Assembly (NCBI GenBank): GCA_964424505.1
Contig: CAYRIQ010000039.1
Location: 1-6,868, forward strand
Length of the DNA: 6,868 bases
Direction: 5' to 3'
Source: CAJBLF01 sp964424505
Lineage (GTDB): Bacteria > Patescibacteriota > Gracilibacteria > Absconditabacterales > Absconditicoccaceae
Shown here one piece after another: positions 1 to 5,948 of the stretch (position 1 is its first letter; each line of letters opens with the position of its first letter). A program made the translations under genes and the position numbers. Under the pieces are notes generated by a model. That model was not told where the DNA came from and searched no databases. It was given only the letters and a program-made list of their open reading frames with translations.

Positions 1-2
1 TA

Positions 3-41
3 AACCAAGGCATAATAGAAGAAAATGGATGGCTAAAATAG
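3..41 (+). CDS. Possible C-terminal tail of a gene entering from the left
   Basis: The frame starting at base 3 reads NQGIIEENGWLK and ends at a TAG, nine bases before a rho-independent terminator, which is a natural place for a gene end. The tail is too short to identify. The other forward frames are alternatives: frame 1 stops at bases 1-3, and frame 2 stays open to base 90, which would run through the terminator. The terminator itself argues that some plus-strand gene ends here. Confidence 0.3.
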   Translation, partial: NQGIIEENGWLK

Positions 42-49
42 ATAGAAAC

Positions 50-83
50 AGTAGAGAAGAAGTGCTTTATCTACTATTTTTTT
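50..83 (+). terminator. Rho-independent terminator for an upstream plus-strand gene
   Basis: A perfect stem AGTAGA (50-55) with TCTACT (70-75), possibly extended inside by AAG/CTT, is followed by A and seven T (77-83). The T run is only on the plus-strand side, so it serves a gene entering from the left edge. The stem is AT-rich and weak, but the spacing is typical. Confidence 0.6.
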
Positions 84-110
84 ATATATAACAAATAAAA
101 AACTATAATA

Positions 111-281
111 CATGCGCCAGATGCACGCCACGAGATAGTAATCTATGTATAGATAAAGAAGCAAAACACAACGAGACGAAGTGGGACCCACTGTATATAA
201 AGTATCTGTTCTGAGTTTTGCATCTGGCTAGAGTTTTTGATTACTTTTGGGGCAATGCCAAAAGTAATCCTAGCGGAGCGT
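111..281. repeat. Non-coding block dense in inverted repeats (structured RNA or small mobile repeat)
   Basis: No convincing gene lies between 90 and 399. The block holds nested inverted repeats: GCCAGATGCA (116-125) with TGCATCTGGC (219-228); ATCTAT/ATAGAT (141-154); AGTGGG/CCCACT around one base (180-192); GCAAAAC (161-167) with GTTTTGC (215-221); and a perfect 12-bp hairpin GATTACTTTTGG/CCAAAAGTAATC (239-269, 7-base loop). The last is flanked by GCTAG (227-231) and CTAGC (270-274), giving an outer stem. There is no T run for a terminator on either strand. It could be a structured RNA or a dispersed MITE/REP-like repeat. I cannot assign a family. Confidence 0.5.
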
Positions 282-399
282 TTAAAAAAATAGAATATTA
301 TAAACGAGTTTCTTGGAAAATAACTATACAAAAAGTTCTATGATGCCTAAACTAACAATGAATAAGTTTTTTTAATTGTTGGGTATCGGTGGTACATTG

Positions 400-1152
400 C
401 TAGTTGGAAAGGTTGTGTCGAACCTGATCGACATCTTCATCATCTTCGAGTGAATCGAGAAGAGTATAAAGCTTATTAGTGTTTTCTTCATCAAGTTTGA
501 CAGTATTTTCTGGGATAAATTGGATATCGGATTCAATCATATGATAGTGAAATTTTTCCAAAGCTTCTTGTACGGTAGTAAAGTCTTTTTTGTCCGTATA
601 AATCACGACAGTATTTTCATCTACTTCAAAATCAGCAATAGGAAGCTCCATAGCACGTTCTTCCAGCTCATCCTTTTGTAGTGGCAAAACTTTTTCTACA
701 GTTTTTCATTTGTCCTGTACAATATCACTGATCCCATCAATAACGATAACTCCTTGCTCTTTAAATTGCCAAGCTACAGAACCGATTGCACCAAGAGTTC
801 CACCACGTTTATACATAATTTGTTTTATATTGGCAGCACTTCTATTGGTATTTGACGTCAGTGCTTTAATCAACAACGCAACTCATTCTGGACCATATCA
901 TTCATAAAATATCTCTTCGAGGTTTTCTCCTTCAAGTTGTCCAGATCATTTTAATATCGCTTTTTCTACAACCTCTTTTGGCAAATTATATTGTTTAGCC
1001 TTGCTAAGTGCAAGCTCCAGCGATGGATTCATCTTAGGATCTGCTCCTTTTCTCGCTGCTATTTGAATGATTTTTCAAACTTTTGCGTATGCTTGTGATT
1101 TTTTTGCATCTCATGATGCTTTTCTTGCTGCAATACTATGCCATCTTCCCAT
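400..1152 (-). CDS. yebC: YebC/PmpR/TACO1 family protein
   Basis: This is a complete 250-residue protein, the usual length for the family, once six in-frame TGA codons are read as Gly. The N-terminus MGRWHSIAARKAS matches the start of YebC proteins. Next come an IAARKGADPKMNPSLELAL segment, a FYEGYGPEGVALL segment (two Gly from TGA), MYKRGGTLG, VAWQF, and an acidic tail DDEDVDQVxHN. YebC/TACO1 proteins have been described as DNA-binding regulators and more recently as ribosome-associated factors that help translate proline-rich stretches; which applies here cannot be told. Residue 245 is CGA where the family often has an aromatic residue before HN (VYHN/VWHN), so it fits Trp better than Arg. 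The gene is last in a minus-strand cluster, 25 bases after its upstream neighbour. I see no convincing terminator after its TAG stop. Confidence 0.93.
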
Positions 1153-1177
1153 GGGTGTATAGACTTAATAAGTAAAA

Positions 1178-1798
1178 TTATTTGGTAATGAGTGATCAAA
1201 ATGATTCATAGAGTTCATCTATCAGATGAAGTATTTCTTCGTTCTGTTGTAGTTGGTCTATTATTTTGTTTATGTTATTGGTATATTCTTCTGAGAGTCA
1301 AAGATCTGCCTGAAAGTCTCTTCTCGAGGTATTGTTTGGGCCAGCTATTATTTCTTGCTTAATCATAGTGTATCGCTTATCCAAACTTTCTTTTTTGATG
1401 TTAGGTATTTTCCCATAAGGTAGGTCATCAAAAAATTGTATATATTCATTTCGATTTTTTATTTTAGTGTAGAGATATTGATCTTCAAGTAATTTAAGTG
1501 CCATAATGAAATCTTCATCTCAGCCAGGTATATATACTCATTTAGAGACATAAAACTCGTCTCTTATATGATCAACAAGAGAATGAAAATGAAGTCCTTT
1601 ATCAAAACATGTACTAAGTGCTTCTATGGTATGTAAGTTAACGTTATGGATATGTGTACTTTCTCTGGGTAGATCTTTGTCTACATATCTTATGTCTGGG
1701 AGTAGTGTTCACAAAAAAAATTCTTTTTTATCGCAGTCATGGAAGTATTCTTTATAGATGCTATCTGTCAGTATTATATGTGTTAATGGTGTAGCCAT
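1178..1798 (-). CDS. Hypothetical protein, zinc-dependent phospholipase C-like
   Basis: A 206-residue protein appears when five in-frame TGA codons are read as Gly. The N-terminus MATPLTHIILTDSIY, the segment FFLGTLLPDIRYV (28-39), ESTH (46-49) and the histidine-rich LHFHSLVDHIRDEF (69-82) resemble the spacing of His and Asp metal ligands in proteins of the zinc-dependent phospholipase C / P1-nuclease fold. I see no signal peptide, so a cytosolic role is likely and the true substrate is unknown. Residues 116 and 142 are CGA, in contexts (KNxNEY, DKxYTMIKQEI) where Trp is plausible. The gene sits between recX and yebC, 48 bases after recX, and is probably co-transcribed with both. I am confident of the gene and frame and only moderately of the family. 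Confidence 0.8.
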
Positions 1799-1846
1799 TG
1801 TATAGTGACTAATAAGTAAATATAGACTCAATGGTTTGCTTTATGG

Positions 1847-2278
1847 CTATCTATTTTCAATAACTTTTTTTATATCTGCCAATGTATATCATTTTCTCAT
1901 CAATTTCTGAATGATATCAAATCCATCTACATCTTTACGTTTATATGCTGCGATTTCTTTTTTTATTTTATCATGGATACCATCGTCCATATCGTCTGCA
2001 TATTTTTTCAATATGTTTTTTATGATGTCTTGTGGTACTCATTTTTGTTGGAGTTTTTGAATGATACGGATAGCTGGTTTTCCTTTATTTACCACTTCAC
2101 TTCTAATATAACTTTCTGCAAACATTTCATCATTTACATAGTTTTTTTTCTTAAGTTCTTGTAGAGTTCGATCAATATCTTTGGTCGAATGACCTTTTGT
2201 ATAGAGTTGTATCCTCAACTCTTTTTCAGTTTTAGGATAACGATAAATATATTTCATAGCATAGTCAAAACACTGCAT
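1847..2278 (-). CDS. recX: RecX-family regulatory protein
   Basis: This 143-residue protein has two in-frame TGA codons read as Gly (QKGVPQ, RKGYTL). RecX binds RecA filaments and modulates recombination. The family pattern is clear: FDYAMKYIYRYPKTEKELRI at the N-terminus (the usual YAL.YL..R..SE.EL), then LKKKNYVNDEMFAESYI (the L...GY.nD..FA..yi motif, residues 42-58), then a helical second half, KLQQKGVPQDIIKNIL. I chose the ATG at 2278, preceded by an AGAAG stretch and lying 31 bases after the upstream stop. A TTG at 2326 is in frame but would overlap the upstream gene, and its extra residues do not look like RecX. Residue 37 is CGA. RecA itself is not in the window. Confidence 0.85.
2254..2270 (-). 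repeat. 17-base near-identical motif, copy 1 (start of recX)
   Basis: On the minus strand this reads TTTTGACTATGCTATGA, inside the first codons of recX. A copy with one mismatch occurs at 2927-2943, exactly at the start of the IleRS-like gene. Confidence 0.5.
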
Positions 2279-2309
2279 ACTTCTATTTAAAAAATAAATA
2301 GTGGGCTTA

Positions 2310-2930
2310 TTATTTCTTAAGGGCAAAATTAATAGTCAAATCGTTGCTTGTAAAGAGCGCGACGATATTTCATTCTGGATTGTCTGTAAATTGTATGTCA
2401 GAAATTAGTGCTTCATGTTTGAAAAAATCTGTAAATTCTTTGACGATATTGAGTAAATTTTCATCAGTAGTAAAAAAATATAATTGTACTTTATCGTCGA
2501 CATTATAGTTGGCATCTTTTCTCATCTGATTCAAAAATCTAGAAATCTCGCGAGCAATTCATTCTCTTTGAAGCGCTGGAGTAAGCTCTAAATCTAGTGT
2601 TGCAATGATGTTTTGATCTATAGCAATATTATTGCCCTCTATCCCTTCATAAGCAATCTCATAGTCATCATGCTCCAAAATTCGTTCGTTACCATCATTG
2701 TCAAAAATAATCATTTTCCCATCACCGGCATCTTTGATATTTCCTTGTTTTCCATATTGGATAATCTTCCCGGTATCTTTACCAAATTTATCAGAAAGTT
2801 GAGACCCGATAGGTTTGAATATCTTTTGTATCTTGAGTGAATTGTCGAGTTCCTCAATCTGTTTTACATTTACTTCTTCTTTGATAATATCTCCATATTT
2901 TTGAAGAAGTGCTTGCATGGATATAGTCAT
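2310..2930 (-). CDS. Free-standing IleRS C-terminal domain (split or truncated isoleucyl-tRNA synthetase)
   Basis: A 206-residue protein (from the ATG at 2930; ATG 2918 is also possible) resembling only the extreme C-terminus of isoleucyl-tRNA synthetase. DIIKEEVNVKQIEEL (14-28) corresponds to the family's IIkEELNVKEVE. ATLDLELTPALQREGIAREI (110-129) corresponds to LDT.LTPEL..EGlAREl, and NQMRKDANYNVDDKV to iQ.lRKeagy.VsDrI. The Rossmann catalytic core with HIGH and KMSKS, the editing domain and the main anticodon-binding helices are absent. There is no room for them: the divergent folA starts 134 bases away, and a possible promoter lies immediately upstream. Two in-frame TGA are read as Gly. 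Residue 83 is CGA in a context (GNExILEHDDYEI) that suits Trp. It ends with tandem TAA codons. It may be a duplicated domain, one half of a split enzyme, or a decaying remnant, though the intact frame argues against decay. Confidence 0.8.
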
Positions 2931-2943
2931 AGCGTAGTCAAAA
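2927..2943 (-). repeat. 17-base near-identical motif, copy 2 (start of IleRS-like gene)
   Basis: On the minus strand this reads TTTTGACTACGCTATGA. It matches copy 1 (2254-2270) at 16 of 17 positions, and the ATG sits at the same place in both. It could be a duplicated stretch of recX or a shared initiation signal. Confidence 0.5.
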
Positions 2944-2964
2944 GAGCAAATAAATATCCATTTG

Positions 2965-2992
2965 AGTATAAAAATATACGGCAAAAAAGCAA
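2965..2992 (-). promoter_or_regulatory. Possible promoter of the minus-strand cluster
   Basis: On the minus strand, TTGCTT (2992-2987), a 16-base spacer and TATACT (2970-2965). The -10 is close to consensus and the -35 is weak. Transcription would begin near 2958, giving a short leader before the ATG at 2930 and making the in-frame TTG at 2984 an unlikely start. Confidence 0.4.
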
Positions 2993-3064
2993 TTGAAAAA
3001 AAGAGCGTAATGAGTACCGTCTCTCTATATAGGCTAATTGTTTTTAGTTTGTGAAATAGAGAAT

Positions 3065-3523
3065 ATGTTTATCAATATGATTGCAGCAATGGCATCCAAT
3101 AGAATTGTCGGAAAAGAAAATCAACTTCCTCGACATTACCCTGCAGATTTGCAACATTTCAAAACCATTACCTCATGACATGCAATAGTCATGTGATATA
3201 ATACTTTTCTCTCGATAGGAAAGCCACTCCCCAATAGGAGAAATATTGTTATCTCTCAGTCGCCTATCGAAGGAGTTGAAACCTATGAAAGTATAGAAGC
3301 AATGAAAAATCAATTACAATCAGAAAAAATAGATCAGATTTTTATCATTGGTTGAGCTAGTATTTATCGTCAATTTCTTCCGATGGCGGATGCTATTTAT
3401 TTGACGAACATCAAAAAATCTTATGAGTGAGATGTAAGTTTTCCAGAGTTTGAAAGTGAATTTACAGAGGTAGAAAGAGAAACTACTGAAGAGATGGATT
3501 TTATTTTATATAAAAGAAAATAA
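3065..3523 (+). CDS. folA: Dihydrofolate reductase
   Basis: A 152-residue DHFR, the normal bacterial size, complete once four TGA codons are read as Gly. It reduces dihydrofolate to tetrahydrofolate with NADPH in the cytosol. Visible motifs: NRIVGKENQLP (12-22), the catalytic acid Asp28 in PADL, ITSGHAIVMGYNTF with two TGA glycines (38, 44), IGKPLPNRRNIV, and the IIGGASIYRQF loop whose second Gly (97) is TGA. Residue 23 is CGA, where DHFR has a near-invariant Trp (LPW; Trp22 in the E. coli enzyme), the strongest single hint that CGA means Trp here. A weak AGAG precedes the ATG. The stop overlaps the next gene's start (TAATG), so the two are translationally coupled. No thymidylate synthase is in view. 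Confidence 0.95.
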
Positions 3524-4002
3524 TGAAAAAAACACTTATGGTCTACTATTCGAGGACATGAATAACCAAAAAAATCGTAGAAGTTATGCATAATATTGTG
3601 GATTTTGATGTTGAAGAACTGGTAGACACCAAAAAAAGATCAGGTGCAATATGATATCTTCTTGCTGGAAAAGAAGCGACCCTACAAAAATGTACAAAAA
3701 TTGCGCCAATCAAATACAACCCTGCTGAGTATGATAGGATCATTATATGAACTCCCGTTTGGGCGTTTACTATGGCAAGTGCAGTAAGGACATATATTGT
3801 GGACAATCAAAAATATTTTCCTCCCACGATAGCATTTTTTTGTACAGAGTGATGAAGTGGGCACGAGAGGACTTTTCGTCATATGGCACAATTATCACAA
3901 AAAACTCCTGTAATAGTGCAAGAGTTTTTGTCAAAAGAAGTGGTCAGTGGTACATATCAAGAAAAAATAGCAACTTTTACAAAAACAATATCGCTTTCTT
4001 AG
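3523..4002 (+). CDS. Flavodoxin-family protein
   Basis: A 159-residue flavodoxin-like protein, the usual length, with five TGA codons read as Gly. The N-terminal strand and phosphate-binding loop read LMVYYSRTGITKKI (5-18), the FMN phosphate site (S/T-x-T-G-x-T). IIIGTPVWAFTMASAV (73-88) is the second flavin loop, and FFCTEGGSGHERTF (105-118) carries a double TGA as Gly-Gly at 110-111. It should bind FMN and act in electron transfer or as an NAD(P)H:quinone-type reductase; the partner is unknown. It is coupled to folA by a one-base overlap, so a redox role linked to folate metabolism is possible but unproven. Its TAG stop overlaps the stop of the convergent minus-strand gene. Confidence 0.88.
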
Positions 4003-4352
4003 GTATAAGAGATTTTATTATATTCAGGGACAACTCCATTTTGTGTCGTTAAATCAGGCTCAATTCAGCTATTTTGGTTTTGATGTTCATTGTTTTCTTG
4101 CATCAAGTAATTACGAAATCCACAAACAGCTTCAGTCTGTTTTTGAGCATCTTGTACTTGAGGCATATCACATGAAAGAATAGTAGTAATTCTGCCTGCA
4201 GTTCCTAGTGATATAGCTCATCGTAGTCATTTCTGTTTGATAAGATATACACTATTGTGGAGAGAGGGCGTAGAATATTTTTTGCTCTTTTTTAAAAAAA
4301 CTTGTTCTTCGATATCCAGTTTTTCTATAAGATTTTTTGGAAAGTCGCGCAT
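3999..4352 (-). CDS. Small hypothetical protein
   Basis: I do not recognise this 117-residue protein. Three in-frame TGA are read as Gly. The first 40 residues are charged (MRDFPKNLIEKLDIEEQ, then a lysine-rich stretch). The middle (41-60, KGLxGAISLGTAGRITTILS, where x is CGA) is small and hydrophobic. The tail (64-117) is rich in Gln and Asn and probably disordered. The ATG at 4352 is chosen because a good promoter at 4393-4420 leaves a leader of about 35 bases; the longer in-frame start at 4436 lies upstream of that promoter. The gene is convergent with the flavodoxin, with stops overlapping in TTAG. TGA use agrees with the host code and, with the promoter, supports a real gene. Confidence 0.65.
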
Positions 4353-4392
4353 ATTGATAGCAATAAAAAAAGTAAAATATATATCATCATTG

Positions 4393-4420
4393 ATGATATT
4401 GAAACATATGTAAATGTCAA
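4393..4420 (-). promoter_or_regulatory. Promoter of the small hypothetical gene
   Basis: On the minus strand, a consensus -35 TTGACA (4420-4415), a 16-base spacer and TATCAT (4398-4393). It lies just after the terminator of the membrane-protein gene and directs transcription into the gene starting at 4352. The first ten bases, TTGACATTTA, are shared with the promoter at 5167-5196. Confidence 0.6.
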
Positions 4421-4434
4421 TAGAAAAGTGCAAC

Positions 4435-4463
4435 AAAAAAAGTCTGGCAAATTACCAGACTTT
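4435..4463 (-). terminator. Rho-independent terminator of the membrane-protein gene
   Basis: A perfect 9-bp stem AAAGTCTGG (4439-4447) with CCAGACTTT (4455-4463) and a 7-base loop. On the minus strand it is followed by seven T (opposite 4441-4435). It lies 14 bases beyond the TAA of the membrane-protein gene. Confidence 0.85.
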
Positions 4464-4476
4464 ACTATATTATGCA

Positions 4477-5139
4477 TTATAAAGGCAAGACAAATTCAAT
4501 GGTTTGGTTTATAGTGCCTCCATTATTGTTTATCCAAAAATGGAAGTGTGGTTTGGTTGAGTGCGTGCACGCACTCAATTTGTTTAGTAGATATTTTTCT
4601 CCTTTATATTCAATTTCAAGAATTTCTTCTTCAAAAAATCTAATATTTCCAGGATCAAAATCGATGATAGACTCATTAAACCAATCATCTCTATCTCTCA
4701 AACTTTGTTTGAGTATAGTGATAAATCTATTATCAAAAATAAATAGATCTTTCATTGTTTCTGTTATATCTTGAAGATATATTGTAATTGCCAACTCCTT
4801 AGCCTTATCTTCCAAGGACTGTTTGCAACGATTGGCTATTGGGAAATCTTTTATATACCCTTTAGCAAGCCAAAGAGATATAAGAATAAACATAATTAGC
4901 CATCCAAAAGACTGGCTCATTGTTTTAAAAGATTGCTCAGTTTGCTCAATTGATAGATGGTGAGGGTTTGTATCTATATGTATAAAAATAACTCCACCTA
5001 TAAATAAAACTGTAAACAAAATAAAGAAGCAGATGATGAAGCGGAACAGATTTTTCCATCTATTTCTTCGTTTGTTTTTTTTGTATTGCTCAAGAAGCTC
5101 TTTGTTGTCTTCTTGGAAAATTTTACTATAATTTTTCAT
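4477..5139 (-). CDS. Two-helix membrane protein of unknown function
   Basis: A 220-residue protein I cannot assign to a family. Residues 1-30 are charged and basic (YKKNKRRNRWKN just before the membrane). Residues 31-55 and about 76-95 are strongly hydrophobic helices joined by a short polar loop. The remaining 125 residues are soluble, probably cytoplasmic by the positive-inside rule, and end in an aromatic, His-rich strand region. The ATG at 5139 is chosen because an upstream in-frame ATG at 5196 lies inside the promoter. All eight glycines use GGN codons and none uses TGA, unlike every other complete gene here, where roughly half use TGA. This could mean recent acquisition from a standard-code donor, or chance. 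It has its own promoter and terminator and diverges from the AbiE operon, so a role in defence is conceivable but not shown. Confidence 0.8.
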   Translation of the reverse strand: MKNYSKIFQEDNKELLEQYKKNKRRNRWKNLFRFIICFFILFTVLFIGGVIFIHIDTNPHHLSIEQTEQSFKTMSQSFGWLIMFILISLWLAKGYIKDFPIANRCKQSLEDKAKELAITIYLQDITETMKDLFIFDNRFITILKQSLRDRDDWFNESIIDFDPGNIRFFEEEILEIEYKGEKYLLNKLSACTHSTKPHFHFWINNNGGTINQTIEFVLPL

Positions 5140-5160
5140 ATTTTTTTTGTTTTTTATTTG

Positions 5161-5196
5161 ACATATATAATATATGTATTTGCATCTAAATGTCAA
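5161..5196 (-). promoter_or_regulatory. Promoter of the membrane-protein gene with an overlapping palindrome
   Basis: On the minus strand, a consensus -35 TTGACA (5196-5191), an 18-base spacer and -10 TATTAT (5172-5167). A 17-base palindrome, ACATATAT-A-ATATATGT (5161-5177), covers the -10 and the likely start site. It could be a repressor operator, though its AT-only core makes chance possible. Confidence 0.6.
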
Positions 5197-5225
5197 TCTA
5201 TTTTAGACATATTTTCTCATTGGAA

Positions 5226-5293
5226 ATTTCAAAGAGAAAGTGTATAGTAATTGGGATTTATTTCTCTTGAAATCATAAAAATATACTTTATGA
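5226..5293 (+). promoter_or_regulatory. Pair of inverted repeats upstream of the AbiE operon, candidate AbiEi operator
   Basis: The first repeat pairs ATTTCAA-a-GAGAAA (5226-5239) with TTTCTCTTGAAAT (5261-5273): 13 pairs, one bulge and a 21-base loop. The second pairs TCATAAA (5273-5279) with TTTATGA (5287-5293). They lie immediately before a possible extended -10 at 5303-5311. Characterised AbiEi antitoxins repress their own operon by binding two inverted repeats in the promoter, so these are natural candidates. The binding itself is inferred. Confidence 0.45.
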
Positions 5294-5302
5294 TCATGTC
5301 AG

Positions 5303-5311
5303 TGGTAAAAT
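5303..5311 (+). promoter_or_regulatory. Possible extended -10 of the AbiE operon
   Basis: TGGTAAAAT matches the TGnTAtaAT form of an extended -10. No good -35 is present, which extended -10 promoters tolerate. Transcription would begin about 35 bases before the AbiEi ATG. Confidence 0.3.
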
Positions 5312-5351
5312 ACAAAATTGTACTTTTATACTTACATAAAATATACACAAA

Positions 5352-5948
5352 ATGTCTACAAAAATCGGTTCAGTAAAAGAAAGATTGAGAATATCGAACA
5401 GAAAATTCTTAGATAAGGAAACTGTACAAAAAATGATCGATGCTTTTTTGCCTTGATACAAAATTTCCGATCTTTGTAATCGTAAATTGATCACACCTAT
5501 CAAAAAATGCGATACATATCTGAATCTTTTCTATCGTGGTTTCGTGGACCCGTATGTGATTTGATCGATTTATTTTGGAGATAAACCCTATGTTTTTGGA
5601 TGACTGCAACTCAATAATTCCTATCATTTTACGACCCAAGTGCCAGAACGATATACTATTTACAATACTACCACCTCTGGGGAAAAGATTATTGGAAATG
5701 CAAAATTTATTTTCAAACAGGTCAGGCCACCATTCTTTTATGGTATACAAAAGAAAAAAATAGATGGGCGTGTAATCAATATAATGTCTCCAGAAAGAGC
5801 ATTAATTCAAATGATAAGAGAATGAGCAAGTTTAGAATTTGTTCAAACTTTACCTGACAATGTAGATAAAAAAAATATATTGAAAATGGCTGAACACCAT
5901 ACAAATAAAAGCATTTTAGAAAAGATAAAAACACTGATAAATTATTAA
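5352..5948 (+). CDS. abiEi: AbiEi-type antitoxin / transcriptional regulator
   Basis: A 198-residue protein with four TGA codons read as Gly, resembling the AbiEi / 'transcriptional regulator of viral defence' family. The N-terminal 60 residues (LDKETVQKMIDAFLPGYKISDLCNRK) fit a winged-helix region. The middle KPYVFGGLQLNNSYHFTTQVP (79-98) and YTIYNTTTSGEKIIG (101-115) follow the family pattern of an 'alanine/leucine-rich helix, TTQVP, then V..' segment. The C-terminal half would engage the toxin or operator. In the type IV system the antitoxin counteracts AbiEii without forming a stable complex and represses the operon. Residue 100 is CGA, where either a basic residue or Trp is tolerable. 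The stop overlaps the next gene's proposed start, and the neighbouring AbiEii makes the assignment firm. Confidence 0.85.

Noticed and set aside
143..331. Minus-strand open frame of 62 codons
   Set aside because: It lies wholly on the inverted-repeat block, its translation shows no family pattern, and it has no visible ribosome site. The hairpins explain the sequence better.
354..380. Inverted repeat AACAAT/ATTGTT as terminator of yebC
   Set aside because: The T run is in the loop on the plus strand and there is none after the stem on the minus strand.
2278..2326. Earlier TTG start for recX at 2326
   Set aside because: It would overlap the IleRS-like gene, and the extra residues do not resemble RecX; the ATG at 2278 fits better.
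3546..3891. Minus-strand open frames opposite the flavodoxin gene
   Set aside because: They are antisense to a clear flavodoxin and show no family features.
4472..4774. Plus-strand open frame opposite the membrane-protein gene
   Set aside because: The minus-strand gene has a promoter, terminator and membrane helices; the plus-strand frame is its shadow.
5294..5750. Minus-strand frames opposite AbiEi
   Set aside because: AbiEi on the plus strand is continuous once TGA is Gly and matches a family; these are antisense shadows.
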